Source: Mucilaginibacter polytrichastri (lineage in GTDB: Bacteria; Bacteroidota; Bacteroidia; Sphingobacteriales; Sphingobacteriaceae). Taken from it: a stretch of DNA of 41,979 nucleotides. The number at the start of each line of letters is the position of its first letter. The first letter of the stretch is position 1. Below the pieces are notes generated by a model that worked only from the letters and a program-made list of their open reading frames with translations, did not search any database and was not told the DNA's origin. Made by a program: the position numbers and the translations under genes. Where the stretch lies: assembly GCF_001911425.1 (NCBI RefSeq), contig NZ_MPPL01000001.1, positions 766,773 to 808,751 of the forward strand, written 5' to 3'. Positions 18,740-26,461 of this stretch are shown piece by piece.

Positions 18740-18757
18740 AGTTAATATTTAGCAGTT

Positions 18758-18765
18758 CAAAGGTA
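18758..18765 (-). promoter_or_regulatory. Candidate -7 box (TACCTTTG) for the Fur-family gene
   Basis: On the minus strand TACCTTTG matches TAnnTTTG exactly and lies 18 bp upstream of the ATG at 18739. No Fur-box-like 19-bp palindrome is evident beside it. Confidence 0.5.
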
Positions 18766-18775
18766 TTAATTTTTG

Positions 18776-18866
18776 GTTGAATAGTTATAGGTTATTGAGT
18801 TATTAGGTTACTGATGTCAAATTATTTACCCAACTATTACTTAGTAACTTAATAACTCAATAACAA
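18776..18866. repeat. Heptad-based inverted repeat 3' of rel
   Basis: The left arm 18791-18812 and right arm 18843-18864 pair over 21 of 22 bp. Read on the minus strand from the rel stop the sequence divides into 7-mers: GGTTATT, GTTATTG, AGTTATT, AAGTTAC, TAAGTAA, TAGTTGG. The rel stop codon TAG at 18873 abuts the array. No GC stem or U-tract. Confidence 0.75.
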
Positions 18867-18870
18867 TAAC

Positions 18871-21099
18871 CTAACTCGCTTTTTCAATCGCCGAGGCCGA
18901 ATCGAAACGGGTTACGTTGGTTATTCCTTTTACAGTTTTAAGGCGCTTAATCAAATTATCCAGGTGTTCGCGGTCATTTACATAAACCATGATAGAACCT
19001 TCAAAAATGCCGTTATCGCTATCAACAGTAATAGAGCGCATATTTACCTTAAAGTCGTTAGATATTACAGTGGTTAACTTATTAATCAAGCCCACATCAT
19101 CAATACCTGTAATGCGCAGCCCGGTTAAAAATGCCAGTTCGTGCTGGTTAGTCCAGCGGGCTTTAACCACCCGGTAGCCATAGTTACTCATTAGCTTGGT
19201 GGCGTTAGGGCAGTTGGTACGGTGTATTTTAATGCCATCATTAATGGTAATAAAACCAAACACGTCATCGCCGGGTATCGGGTTACAGCAGTTGGCCAGC
19301 TTGTAGTCAATCTTCTGCATATCTTCACCAATCAGCAATATGTCGCTGTCTTTGGTTTTAATATTGCGCAGCATGCTCTGCACCTGGTCTTGCTCAATTT
19401 TATCCTGTGGTTTGTTTTCAACACTTTTTTCAGACAACTGATATTCTTTCAGGTCCTTCATGTCTAATAAACCCTTGGCCACATTGTAAAACAGGTCCTG
19501 GGTTGAGCCCAACTTGAAATAATAACTCAGCTTATGGATATTTTCTGAGTTGTAAGTGATTTTTAATGATTTCAGCTTACGTTCCAGTATCTCCTTGCCA
19601 TCTTCTGCAATTTTGCGTTTTTCTTCTTTTAAGGCCGATTTAATTTTGGCCTTGGCCTTTGCGGTAACCACAAAGTTAAGCCAGTCTTCTTTAGGCGTTT
19701 GCTTGCTCGAGGTAATAATCTCTACCTGGTCGCCATTTTGCAGCTTATAGCTTAGTGGTACCAGTTTGTGGTTAACCTTGGCACCAATACAGCTTGCACC
19801 CACATCAGAGTGGATCTCGAAGGCAAAATCAAGCGCGGTGGCGTTTAACGGCAATTGCAATAAAGCTCCTTTTGGCGTAAAAATGAAGATCTCGTCAGAG
19901 AAGAGGTTCATTTTAAAATCATCCAAAAAGTCTAACGCATTACTATCCGGGTTGCGCAACATTTCGCGCACTTTGTGGATCCATTGGTCGAGGCCGTTAT
20001 CAGACGACGATTCTTTATATTTCCAGTGCGCGGCGAAACCTTTCTCAGCAATCTCATTCATCCTTTTGGTACGGATCTGCACTTCTACCCATTGGCCACG
20101 CGGGCCCATTACAGTGGTATGCAGTGATTCATAACCGTTTACCTTCGGCGATGATACCCAGTCGCGCAGCCGATCTGGATTAGGGCGATACTCATCGGTA
20201 ACAATGGAGTAGGCTTTCCAGCACTCAGATTTTTCATTTTCGGGCTGGCTGTCCAAAACAATACGGATGGCAAACAAGTCATACACTTCCTCAAAGGGGA
20301 TGGCCTTGTTCTTCATCTTGTTCCAGATGGAGTGGATTGATTTCGGCCTGCCAAATACCTCGGCATTTAAACCTTGCGATTCCAGTGTCTTTTTTATCGG
20401 CTCAATAAAGTCGCGGATAAATTTTTCGCGTTCGGCCTTTTTCTCGTTGAGTTTGTTTTTAATAAACTGGTAAGTTTCACTTTCCATGTATTTCATAGAA
20501 AGATCTTCCAGTTCAGATTTTATGGCATACAAACCCAGGCGGTGGGCCAGGGGGGCATATAGGTATATGGTTTCAGACGAGAGTTTTAACTGCTTATCGC
20601 GCGGCATAAACTCCATGGTGCGCATATTGTGCAACCTATCTGCCAGCTTAATCAAAATCACCCTTACATCATCGGCAAGGGTAAGCAGCATTTTACGGAA
20701 GTTCTCAGCCTGTAACGAGCTGTTGGTATCAAATACGCCCGAAATTTTGGTAAGCCCGTCAATGATCTTGGCTACCTTTTTACCAAACTCGCGTTCAATA
20801 TCTTCTAAGGTAACATCGGTATCCTCTACCACGTCATGTAGCAATGCACATACAATGGAGGTGGTACCCAGGCCAATTTCTTCGGCTGCTATTTGGGCAA
20901 CGGCAATAGGGTGGTATATGTAGGGTTCGCCAGATTTTCGGCGCATATCCTTATGGCTTTCCAGGGCCATATCAAAAGCAAGGCGGATGAGGCGCTTGTC
21001 GCCTTTTTGCATAGTAGGCTTACACGCACGTAGCAGGGCGCGGTATCGTTTCAGAATCTCATTCTTCTCCGCTTCCAGGTCAATCACTAATTCTTTCAT
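18871..21099 (-). CDS. rel: Bifunctional (p)ppGpp synthetase/hydrolase, RelA/SpoT homologue
   Basis: A 742-residue long RSH protein controlling the stringent response. Order: N-terminal HD hydrolase domain with YIYHPIAVA and ALLHDVVEDTD (H88, D89, E92, D93, the metal motif of an active hydrolase); synthetase domain with RLRDWVSSPKVNGYESLHTT and EVQIRTKRMNEIAEKGFAAHW; TGS domain (IFTPKGALLQLPLNATALDFA); a Cys-containing region (ANCCNPIPGDDVFGF); and a C-terminal ACT domain (LRITGIDDVGLINKL). The intact HD motif suggests it both makes and degrades (p)ppGpp. Length is normal for the long Rel type. The Fur-family gene lies downstream behind a heptad array. Confidence 0.96.
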   Translation of the reverse strand: MKELVIDLEAEKNEILKRYRALLRACKPTMQKGDKRLIRLAFDMALESHKDMRRKSGEPYIYHPIAVAQIAAEEIGLGTTSIVCALLHDVVEDTDVTLEDIEREFGKKVAKIIDGLTKISGVFDTNSSLQAENFRKMLLTLADDVRVILIKLADRLHNMRTMEFMPRDKQLKLSSETIYLYAPLAHRLGLYAIKSELEDLSMKYMESETYQFIKNKLNEKKAEREKFIRDFIEPIKKTLESQGLNAEVFGRPKSIHSIWNKMKNKAIPFEEVYDLFAIRIVLDSQPENEKSECWKAYSIVTDEYRPNPDRLRDWVSSPKVNGYESLHTTVMGPRGQWVEVQIRTKRMNEIAEKGFAAHWKYKESSSDNGLDQWIHKVREMLRNPDSNALDFLDDFKMNLFSDEIFIFTPKGALLQLPLNATALDFAFEIHSDVGASCIGAKVNHKLVPLSYKLQNGDQVEIITSSKQTPKEDWLNFVVTAKAKAKIKSALKEEKRKIAEDGKEILERKLKSLKITYNSENIHKLSYYFKLGSTQDLFYNVAKGLLDMKDLKEYQLSEKSVENKPQDKIEQDQVQSMLRNIKTKDSDILLIGEDMQKIDYKLANCCNPIPGDDVFGFITINDGIKIHRTNCPNATKLMSNYGYRVVKARWTNQHELAFLTGLRITGIDDVGLINKLTTVISNDFKVNMRSITVDSDNGIFEGSIMVYVNDREHLDNLIKRLKTVKGITNVTRFDSASAIEKAS

Positions 21100-21186
21100 A
21101 ATACGGCGTAACTACTAATCATATCTATAACAGGTAACAAAAAAATTAATTATAGGTTATGTATAAAAATCACAAATAAATTCCAT

Positions 21187-21194
21187 TAATTTTG
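21187..21194 (+). promoter_or_regulatory. Candidate -7 box (TAATTTTG) for the DUF4294 group
   Basis: TAATTTTG matches TAnnTTTG and ends 13 bp before the ATG at 21208. It would drive DUF4294, the glutathione peroxidase and bshB1 together. Confidence 0.5.
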
Positions 21195-21207
21195 TAATAG
21201 TAAATAT

Positions 21208-21819
21208 ATGAAATTTTTTACTTTTTTAGTGTTGTTGAGTGGTTTTGCGGGCATTGCTAATGCGCAAACAGACTTGACACACCCTAAAGTGGGCAAAAAT
21301 GACACCATAAAAACATACATGACCGTGCTTGATGGAGAGCTGGTTCCATGGGTGGTTACACCCGAGGTAAAGATTGTTGATACCCGTATATTTACCAGCG
21401 AGGCAGACCGCCAGGCCTATTATCGCCTGAGGTATAATGTAATGAAAGTGCTGCCTTATGCCAAATTTGCCAGCCAGCGTTATGCACAGTTACAGCGCGA
21501 TTTGGCCACCACAGCAGATAAGGGCAGGCAAAAGGAAATGATCAATGCCTGCGAAACGCAGATTAAAGATCTTTTCAATCACGAAATAAAAAACCTCACC
21601 ATAACCCAGGGCGAGGTGCTGATTAAGTTGGTAAGCCGCGAAACAGGCAGTACCAGTTTTGCCATGGCTAAAGATTTAAAAGGCGGTTTCCATGCCTTTA
21701 TGTTTCAGTCTGTGGCCCGCATTTTTGGGCATAACTTAAAGCAGCAGTACGACGCGGCCAACGAACGCGATATCGAAACCATTTTGCATCAAGCCGGATA
21801 TACATCATCTTTGTATTAA
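21208..21819 (+). CDS. DUF4294 exported protein
   Basis: A 203-residue protein with a signal peptide (1-19, cleavage after ANA) and the DUF4294 pattern: DGELVPWVV, then DTRIFTSEADRQAYYRLRYN and VMKVLPYAKFA, followed by charged helices. The family is known to me only from Bacteroidota and its function is not established. The mature part is helical, suggesting a soluble periplasmic protein. Its TAA stop overlaps the ATG of the glutathione peroxidase gene (TAATG), so the two are translationally coupled; bshB1 follows. The link to thiol redox is by context only. Confidence 0.85.
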   Translation: MKFFTFLVLLSGFAGIANAQTDLTHPKVGKNDTIKTYMTVLDGELVPWVVTPEVKIVDTRIFTSEADRQAYYRLRYNVMKVLPYAKFASQRYAQLQRDLATTADKGRQKEMINACETQIKDLFNHEIKNLTITQGEVLIKLVSRETGSTSFAMAKDLKGGFHAFMFQSVARIFGHNLKQQYDAANERDIETILHQAGYTSSLY

Positions 21820-22313
21820 TGGACAACGGTAACATCTACCAGTTTAACGTTAAACAGTTAAATGGTACACAAATTAGCCTCGAACGCTATCAAAATAAAG
21901 TTTTATTGATTGTTAATACAGCATCGCAATGTGGTTTTACACCCCAAATGGCAGAGCTGGTAGAACTTAAAAAGTCTTTATTAGGTAAAGATTTCGAAAT
22001 TCTGGCATTTCCTTCTAATGATTTTGGTGGGCAGGAACCGTTGGAGGGTGAAGCAATTGCAACTTTTTGCGAACGCTTTGATACCAACTTTCCGGTGTTT
22101 GATAAGATACGGGTGCGGGGTACTTATGCCGACCCGCTTTACCAGTTTTTGGCCGATAAAAAACAGAACGGGAAAGTTAACGCTTCACCAAGGTGGAACT
22201 TCCACAAATACCTTATTGATAAAAACGGCAAAGAAGTTGATTTCTTTTATCCCTTTACCAAGCCGGGGGCCTCTAAAATAAGGAAGAAAATAGAGCAGTT
22301 ACTGGCTCAATAA
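21819..22313 (+). CDS. Glutathione peroxidase-family thiol peroxidase
   Basis: A 164-residue thioredoxin-fold peroxidase. The peroxidatic residue is Cys38 in NTASQCGFTPQ (cysteine, not selenocysteine). The catalytic partners Gln72 (NDFGGQEP) and Trp126 (SPRWNFHKYL) are present. Cys84 in FCERFDTNFPVF sits where the resolving Cys of plant-type, thioredoxin-dependent GPx enzymes is found, so the reductant is probably thioredoxin or another low-mass thiol rather than glutathione. The reaction is reduction of peroxides or lipid hydroperoxides. There is no signal peptide. It overlaps the DUF4294 stop by one base and is 13 bp before bshB1, a bacillithiol gene. Confidence 0.93.
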   Translation: MDNGNIYQFNVKQLNGTQISLERYQNKVLLIVNTASQCGFTPQMAELVELKKSLLGKDFEILAFPSNDFGGQEPLEGEAIATFCERFDTNFPVFDKIRVRGTYADPLYQFLADKKQNGKVNASPRWNFHKYLIDKNGKEVDFFYPFTKPGASKIRKKIEQLLAQ

Positions 22314-22326
22314 CTATTGAAATTTT

Positions 22327-23049
22327 ATGATTAAGTTAGATATACTCGTTTTAGCAGTACACCCGGACGATGCCGAGCTGGGCTGTGCCGGTACGATACT
22401 AAAGCATCTGGCTTTAGGCCACAAGGTTGGCGTGGTAGACCTTACCCACGGCGAATTAGGTACCCGCGGCTCGGCAGAGATACGTGATAAAGAGGCTGCG
22501 GCCGCTAGCCAAATATTAGGACTAACTATTAGGGAAAACCTGGGCATGCCCGATGGCTTTTTTACAAATACCAAAGCATATCAGTTAATGGTAGTTGAGG
22601 CCATACGTAAGTATCAGCCCGAAATATTAATTACCAATGCCTATCATGACCGGCACCCCGACCATGGCCGGGCTAGCCAGCTAACAGAAGATGCTGCATT
22701 TTTGGCCGGTTTACGTAAAATAGAAACTACCTTGAATGGCGAATTACAACAAGAGTGGCGCCCCAAACAAGTATTGCATTTTATACAAGACCGGTATATT
22801 AAGCCGGATATATTGATAGATATCACCGAACATTGGGATAAGAAAATAGCCAGTATATACGCCTATGGATCCCAGTTTCATAACCCTAATTGGGAAAACG
22901 AGCCACAAACCTACATCTCATCGCCCGAGTTTATACAAATTGTAGAGGCCCGTGCCCGTGAGTTTGGCAAAAGCATTGGCGCTAAATATGCCGAGGGTTT
23001 TACCTCCCGTAATTTGCTGGGGGTTGATAACCTGTTTAGGTTGGTGTGA
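22327..23049 (+). CDS. bshB1: Bacillithiol biosynthesis deacetylase BshB1
   Basis: A 240-residue zinc-dependent PIG-L/LmbE deacetylase. The zinc-binding AVHPDDAELGC is at residues 10-20 and the second motif is YHDRHPDHGRAS; THGELGTRGSAEIRDKEA between them is characteristic of BshB1. The enzyme removes acetyl from GlcNAc-malate to give GlcN-malate, the second step of bacillithiol synthesis. bshA and bshC are not in this window. It is the last gene after DUF4294 and the peroxidase, suggesting that a bacillithiol-linked redox role is shared. A strong terminator (23076-23114) follows. Confidence 0.93.
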   Translation: MIKLDILVLAVHPDDAELGCAGTILKHLALGHKVGVVDLTHGELGTRGSAEIRDKEAAAASQILGLTIRENLGMPDGFFTNTKAYQLMVVEAIRKYQPEILITNAYHDRHPDHGRASQLTEDAAFLAGLRKIETTLNGELQQEWRPKQVLHFIQDRYIKPDILIDITEHWDKKIASIYAYGSQFHNPNWENEPQTYISSPEFIQIVEARAREFGKSIGAKYAEGFTSRNLLGVDNLFRLV

Positions 23050-23075
23050 GTTACCTAAGTGGTAAGTAATTATAA

Positions 23076-23114
23076 AAAAAGTAAATCCCCGATAAAATCG
23101 GGGATTTACTTTTT
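23076..23114. terminator. Bidirectional terminator between bshB1 and the unknown gene
   Basis: AAAAAGTAAATCCCCGAT (23076-23093) pairs perfectly with its reverse complement (23097-23114) around AAA. The arms end in A-runs and T-runs, so it works as an intrinsic terminator in both directions. The stop codon of the minus-strand gene (23113-23115) lies in its outer edge. Confidence 0.92.
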
Positions 23115-23550
23115 ATGACTTGATATACTCAAAACGATTATTGTCCTGGCTTCGCTGCCTGATGAGTTTATTTTCGTTAGACAGCTTTAATAAGATGCCC
23201 GATAGCTCTGACGTTTTAAAATCAGTATTAAAATGTTCGCGGCAATATTCTGCAATAGATGAAATTGAGCGTGCTTCTGCAAAAAAGTCGCTGCCCAGCA
23301 ATTGGTATAAAATTTTAGTAGCACCTGGTTTTTTCTTTGCCGGTATGTAGCTTACTTCTTCTCCGTTCTCGGTTCTTAGTACCCTTTTGCTTTGTTGTTC
23401 ATAACTGTCGCTTTCGTATCTGTCGTTCTCCATCATAGAGTCTAATAGTTTCTCAACAATACGTAATTGTACAGCTTCAGATTGAAATGCATTTACAACT
23501 TCTGATATTTCCAGCAGCTGTCTTTTTAATTTGTCAGTGTGTTTGCTCAT
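23113..23550 (-). CDS. Unknown small protein, possible winged-helix C-terminus
   Basis: A 145-residue soluble, charged protein that I do not recognise. Residues 1-45 look like a helix or coiled coil (KLKRQLLEISEVVNAF). The middle holds a Tyr/Glu/Ser-rich stretch. The last 65 residues (ISSIAEYCREHFNTDFKTSE then LSGILLKLSNENKLIRQR) read like helix-helix-wing and could be a small DNA-binding domain, but no family motif confirms it. It ends in the shared terminator and is convergent with bshB1; it lies upstream of the lysine aminotransferase gene on the same strand with a 190-bp AT-rich gap. Confidence 0.7.
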   Translation of the reverse strand: MSKHTDKLKRQLLEISEVVNAFQSEAVQLRIVEKLLDSMMENDRYESDSYEQQSKRVLRTENGEEVSYIPAKKKPGATKILYQLLGSDFFAEARSISSIAEYCREHFNTDFKTSELSGILLKLSNENKLIRQRSQDNNRFEYIKS

Positions 23551-23739
23551 ATTACTTTCAGTGCCCTACTTATAAATAATGGTAAATATTTGCCTTTTGG
23601 GGTCGGCAATGATATTTACGCCTATCAAAAAATATTATTGTTTATATTAATAAACGATAAACGGCAATAATAGTATCTAAGACTTAAAAAGATTCTTTGT
23701 AATGTGTTAAAATGACACATGTAGCAATATTATTACATT

Positions 23740-25071
23740 TTACAAACGTTTAAGTAGGTGAGAACTGGTTTTTATACCATCGTCTATGTGCCCTTTGTCC
23801 ATAATAAGCGCAGGGCGAAAACGTATGCTTTTGTCGCCGCAGCCTAAAAACATAGTATTATTTTCTAATCCCATATTTATAAACTTATTACGTGTGTCGC
23901 TATCCGGAAAGTCAAACGCGGTAAGCAAACCTTTACCGCGTATATTGCTTATGAGATCTGTGGTGTAGCTAAGTTGCGTTAATTGATCTTGCAGGTATTG
24001 CCCGGTTTCGGCAGCCTGGGTGCAAAGGTTATCTTCTTCAATAATTTGCAATATTTTAGTAGCCCTTACCATATCTGTAAGGTTGCCGCCCCAAGTAGAG
24101 TTAATGCGTGATGAAACCGTAAATACATTGTCGGGATTTTCATCCACGCGGCGGCTTGCCAATATACCGCATACCTGCATTTTTTTTCCAAAGGCAATAA
24201 TATCCGGCCTGGCGTTTTCGCCAAAGTGCTCGTGGCTCCAAAATTTACCGGTAAGGCCAACACCTGTTTGTACTTCATCGTAAATCAGCATGGCTTCGTA
24301 TTCATCAGCCAACTTACGTAGTTGCTCCAGAAATTCCTGGCGCACATGGTTATCGCCCCCTTCAGATTGGATTGGCTCAATAATAATGGCACAGATATCA
24401 TCCTGATTATCCTGAAAAGCTTTTTCTATCTGTGCGATAGATTGGGCTTCGCGCTCATATAATTCTTCAGGGTTATCTCTAAATTCATCAAAATGAATGT
24501 ATGGGATACTTATCCGTGGCCAGTCGAACTTAGCAAATCCGCGGGTTTTTACCGGCTGTGTATTGGTTAAGCTCATGGTATAGCCAGTACGGCCATGGAA
24601 AGCCTGCTCAAAATGGATCACCTTAAATCCTTTTTCGGTTTGGTGGCCTTTGGCAAAGTTCTTTTGTACTTTCCAGTCCATCGCTGTTTTAAGCGCATTC
24701 TCGATGGCTAAACCACCCCCCGAGATAAAAAAAGCATGCGGCAGATATGCTGGTATGCCCACACGGGCAAACGTGTCCAAAAATCGGGCATATTGTTCGG
24801 TATAAATGTCTGAGTTTGATGGGTTGGTTAAGGCAGCCAAAAGCAGGTCTTTTTTAAACGCTTCATCATTGATCATCTTCGGGTGATTATAACCCAGTGG
24901 TACTGATGCAAAGCAGGTAAAGAAATCGAGCAGGGTACGATTATATTTAGAATCGTAAATGTAAACCCCCTTGCTTTTTTCCATATCAAACGTAAGGTCG
25001 AAACCATCGGCCAGGATATGCTTACTTAAGGTAGCCTGAACATTTTGCGGGGTAATGAGCGTATTTTCCAT
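23740..25071 (-). CDS. lat: L-lysine 6-aminotransferase
   Basis: A 443-residue PLP-dependent class III aminotransferase. It matches the LAT branch: FFTCFASVPLGYNHP, ISGGGLAIENALKTAMDWK, QAFHGRTGYTMSLTNT, IIIEPIQSEGGDNH, LIYDEVQTGVG, and AFGKKMQVCG with the PLP lysine in the GKK (residues 295-297). LAT moves the epsilon-amino group of lysine to 2-oxoglutarate, giving allysine/piperideine-6-carboxylate and glutamate, and is used in lysine breakdown or in osmolyte and antibiotic pathways. No aldehyde dehydrogenase partner is adjacent. It has its own -7-like box at 25088. Confidence 0.9.
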   Translation of the reverse strand: MENTLITPQNVQATLSKHILADGFDLTFDMEKSKGVYIYDSKYNRTLLDFFTCFASVPLGYNHPKMINDEAFKKDLLLAALTNPSNSDIYTEQYARFLDTFARVGIPAYLPHAFFISGGGLAIENALKTAMDWKVQKNFAKGHQTEKGFKVIHFEQAFHGRTGYTMSLTNTQPVKTRGFAKFDWPRISIPYIHFDEFRDNPEELYEREAQSIAQIEKAFQDNQDDICAIIIEPIQSEGGDNHVRQEFLEQLRKLADEYEAMLIYDEVQTGVGLTGKFWSHEHFGENARPDIIAFGKKMQVCGILASRRVDENPDNVFTVSSRINSTWGGNLTDMVRATKILQIIEEDNLCTQAAETGQYLQDQLTQLSYTTDLISNIRGKGLLTAFDFPDSDTRNKFINMGLENNTMFLGCGDKSIRFRPALIMDKGHIDDGIKTSSHLLKRL

Positions 25072-25087
25072 GAGTAACAGCTTTGCT

Positions 25088-25095
25088 CAAAGTTA
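25088..25095 (-). promoter_or_regulatory. Candidate -7 box (TAACTTTG) for lat
   Basis: On the minus strand TAACTTTG matches TAnnTTTG and lies 16 bp upstream of the ATG at 25071. Confidence 0.45.
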
Positions 25096-25230
25096 TAAAA
25101 AAGGCTCTAAATAAACTATTTAAGCGTTTTTTGAACCGAATGGGTAAAAAGTATGTTTAAAATGTTTAAAGTTGGTTTTTGTACTGAAGTTGGTTTTGGT
25201 TCAGAGGAAAATCTGATTTTTACACATCTC

Positions 25231-25537
25231 CACCCGTCGTGCTGAACTTGTTTCAGCATCTCATACGCTAAGTCTAGATTTTGAAAGTTTGCATCTGCAT
25301 ACTCCACCCGTCATGCCGATTACTTGTTTCGGCATCCCACGTGCTAAGTTTAAATCTTGAAAGTCTGCAACTGCACATCCTTCCCGTCATGGAACTTGTT
25401 TCGGCATCCCATGTGCTAGGTTTAAAACTTGAAAGTCTGCAACCTGTCCTGTGGGATGCCGAAACAAGTTCGGCATGACGGCAGGCATGGGAAGTCTTGC
25501 CTGTGGGATGCCGAAACAAGTTCCAGCATGACGGGTG
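25231..25537. repeat. Cluster of five REP-like palindromes, family A
   Basis: Most of the 505-bp gene-free stretch between lat and the ACC-deaminase-like gene is repeats. Three units in one orientation start near 25233, 25307 and 25383 (period 74-76 bp); each is a palindromic core like GCCGAACTTGTTTCGGC followed by a conserved spacer resembling GTGCTAAGTTTAAATCTTGA. Two inverted units follow near 25451 and 25503 (period 51 bp). Cores differ by small changes, including short indels. The same core occurs at 18009-18132. Short open frames across it are repeat translations, not genes. No transposase is adjacent. Confidence 0.88.
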
Positions 25538-25576
25538 GCATAGGAGGTCTTGGTTCCTGATTCTCGACTCTTGATT

Positions 25577-26461
25577 CTAAATAAACTTCTCCTTCATCCC
25601 CAACAACCCAATCAATCCGCCGGTATGTACTGCTAATATACTGCTGCCGGGTTTAAAATGATCTTTACGGGCGAGGTCAAACAGGGCATACATCATTTTA
25701 CCAGTGTACACAGGTTCAATTAGTATGCCTGTTGAGGCGATAAACCCCTGAATAAAGTCAATCAGCTCTGGTGTGGTTTTGGCGTAACCGCCAAAATGGT
25801 ATTGGGTATGCAACTCGTACATGGGGTTATGTTCGGTGTACTGCTTAATTTCATCAGCAATAAATTCGCCGCCTTTTAGTACCGGTACGGCATGGAAAAG
25901 GGTAGGCAGATGTTGCAGGCCGTTGAGTATACCCGCTGCTGTAGTGCCGGTGCCGCAGGCGCAGAAGAGGTGATCGTACGTTTGGGGGAGTTCTGCCACC
26001 AGTTCGCTGCAACCTTGTGCTGCTGCTGCCGAAGCGCCACCTTCGTTAATAAAGAAAGCCGAATCATCGTTCCCAAAGTGTTGATCGAACAAAACCTGTT
26101 TATCGCGATAGCTATCCCTGTCGGTAAATATTAATTGCATGCCATGCAGCCGGCACAAAAAAAGTGTGTCGTTGCTTACTTCTTCGCCCCGCACAAAACC
26201 GGTTGATTTGAACCCAAATTTTGCTGCCGCCGCTGCAGTTGCCAGCAAGTGATTAGAGTAGGCACCGCCAAAGGTTACCAGGTGGGTTTTACTTGCCTGG
26301 TGTGCTGCCACCATGGTGTATTTTAGTTTGCGCCATTTATTGCCCGATATTACCGGGTGTATCATATCGTCGCGCTTGATATGAACATATAAACCTTTGT
26401 CTGTAAACAACGGGTGTTTAATCTCTTGTACGGGGCTGTAAATCTCTAAATCAAATACCAT
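25577..26461 (-). CDS. 1-aminocyclopropane-1-carboxylate deaminase / D-cysteine desulfhydrase family enzyme
   Basis: A 294-residue fold-type II PLP enzyme. The segment IKRDDMIHPVISGNKWRKLK contains the PLP lysine (K42 in GNKWRKL), followed by VTFGGAYSNHLLATAAAAA, the phosphate/carboxylate loop. CACGTGTTAAGI supplies the second PLP-phosphate loop. Members act as ACC deaminase (making 2-oxobutyrate and ammonia) or D-cysteine desulfhydrase (pyruvate, H2S, ammonia); sequence alone does not separate them, and most non-rhizosphere members are thought to be D-Cys enzymes. Its ATG overlaps the stop of the DUF6588 gene by one base (TAATG), so they are translationally coupled. It is somewhat shorter than typical ACC deaminases (about 340). 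Confidence 0.85.
   Translation of the reverse strand: MVFDLEIYSPVQEIKHPLFTDKGLYVHIKRDDMIHPVISGNKWRKLKYTMVAAHQASKTHLVTFGGAYSNHLLATAAAAAKFGFKSTGFVRGEEVSNDTLFLCRLHGMQLIFTDRDSYRDKQVLFDQHFGNDDSAFFINEGGASAAAAQGCSELVAELPQTYDHLFCACGTGTTAAGILNGLQHLPTLFHAVPVLKGGEFIADEIKQYTEHNPMYELHTQYHFGGYAKTTPELIDFIQGFIASTGILIEPVYTGKMMYALFDLARKDHFKPGSSILAVHTGGLIGLLGMKEKFI

Noticed and set aside
25116..25519. Several short open frames on both strands in the spacer next to lat, with peptides such as LKQVQHDG and HAELVSASH.
   Set aside because: They are translations of the REP-like palindromes; the same peptides arise wherever this repeat occurs, and coding frames change between copies.
25231..25537. CRISPR array, suggested by regular 75-bp spacing.
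   Set aside because: The spacers are conserved rather than unique, units appear in both orientations, spacing changes from 75 to 51 bp, and there are no cas genes.
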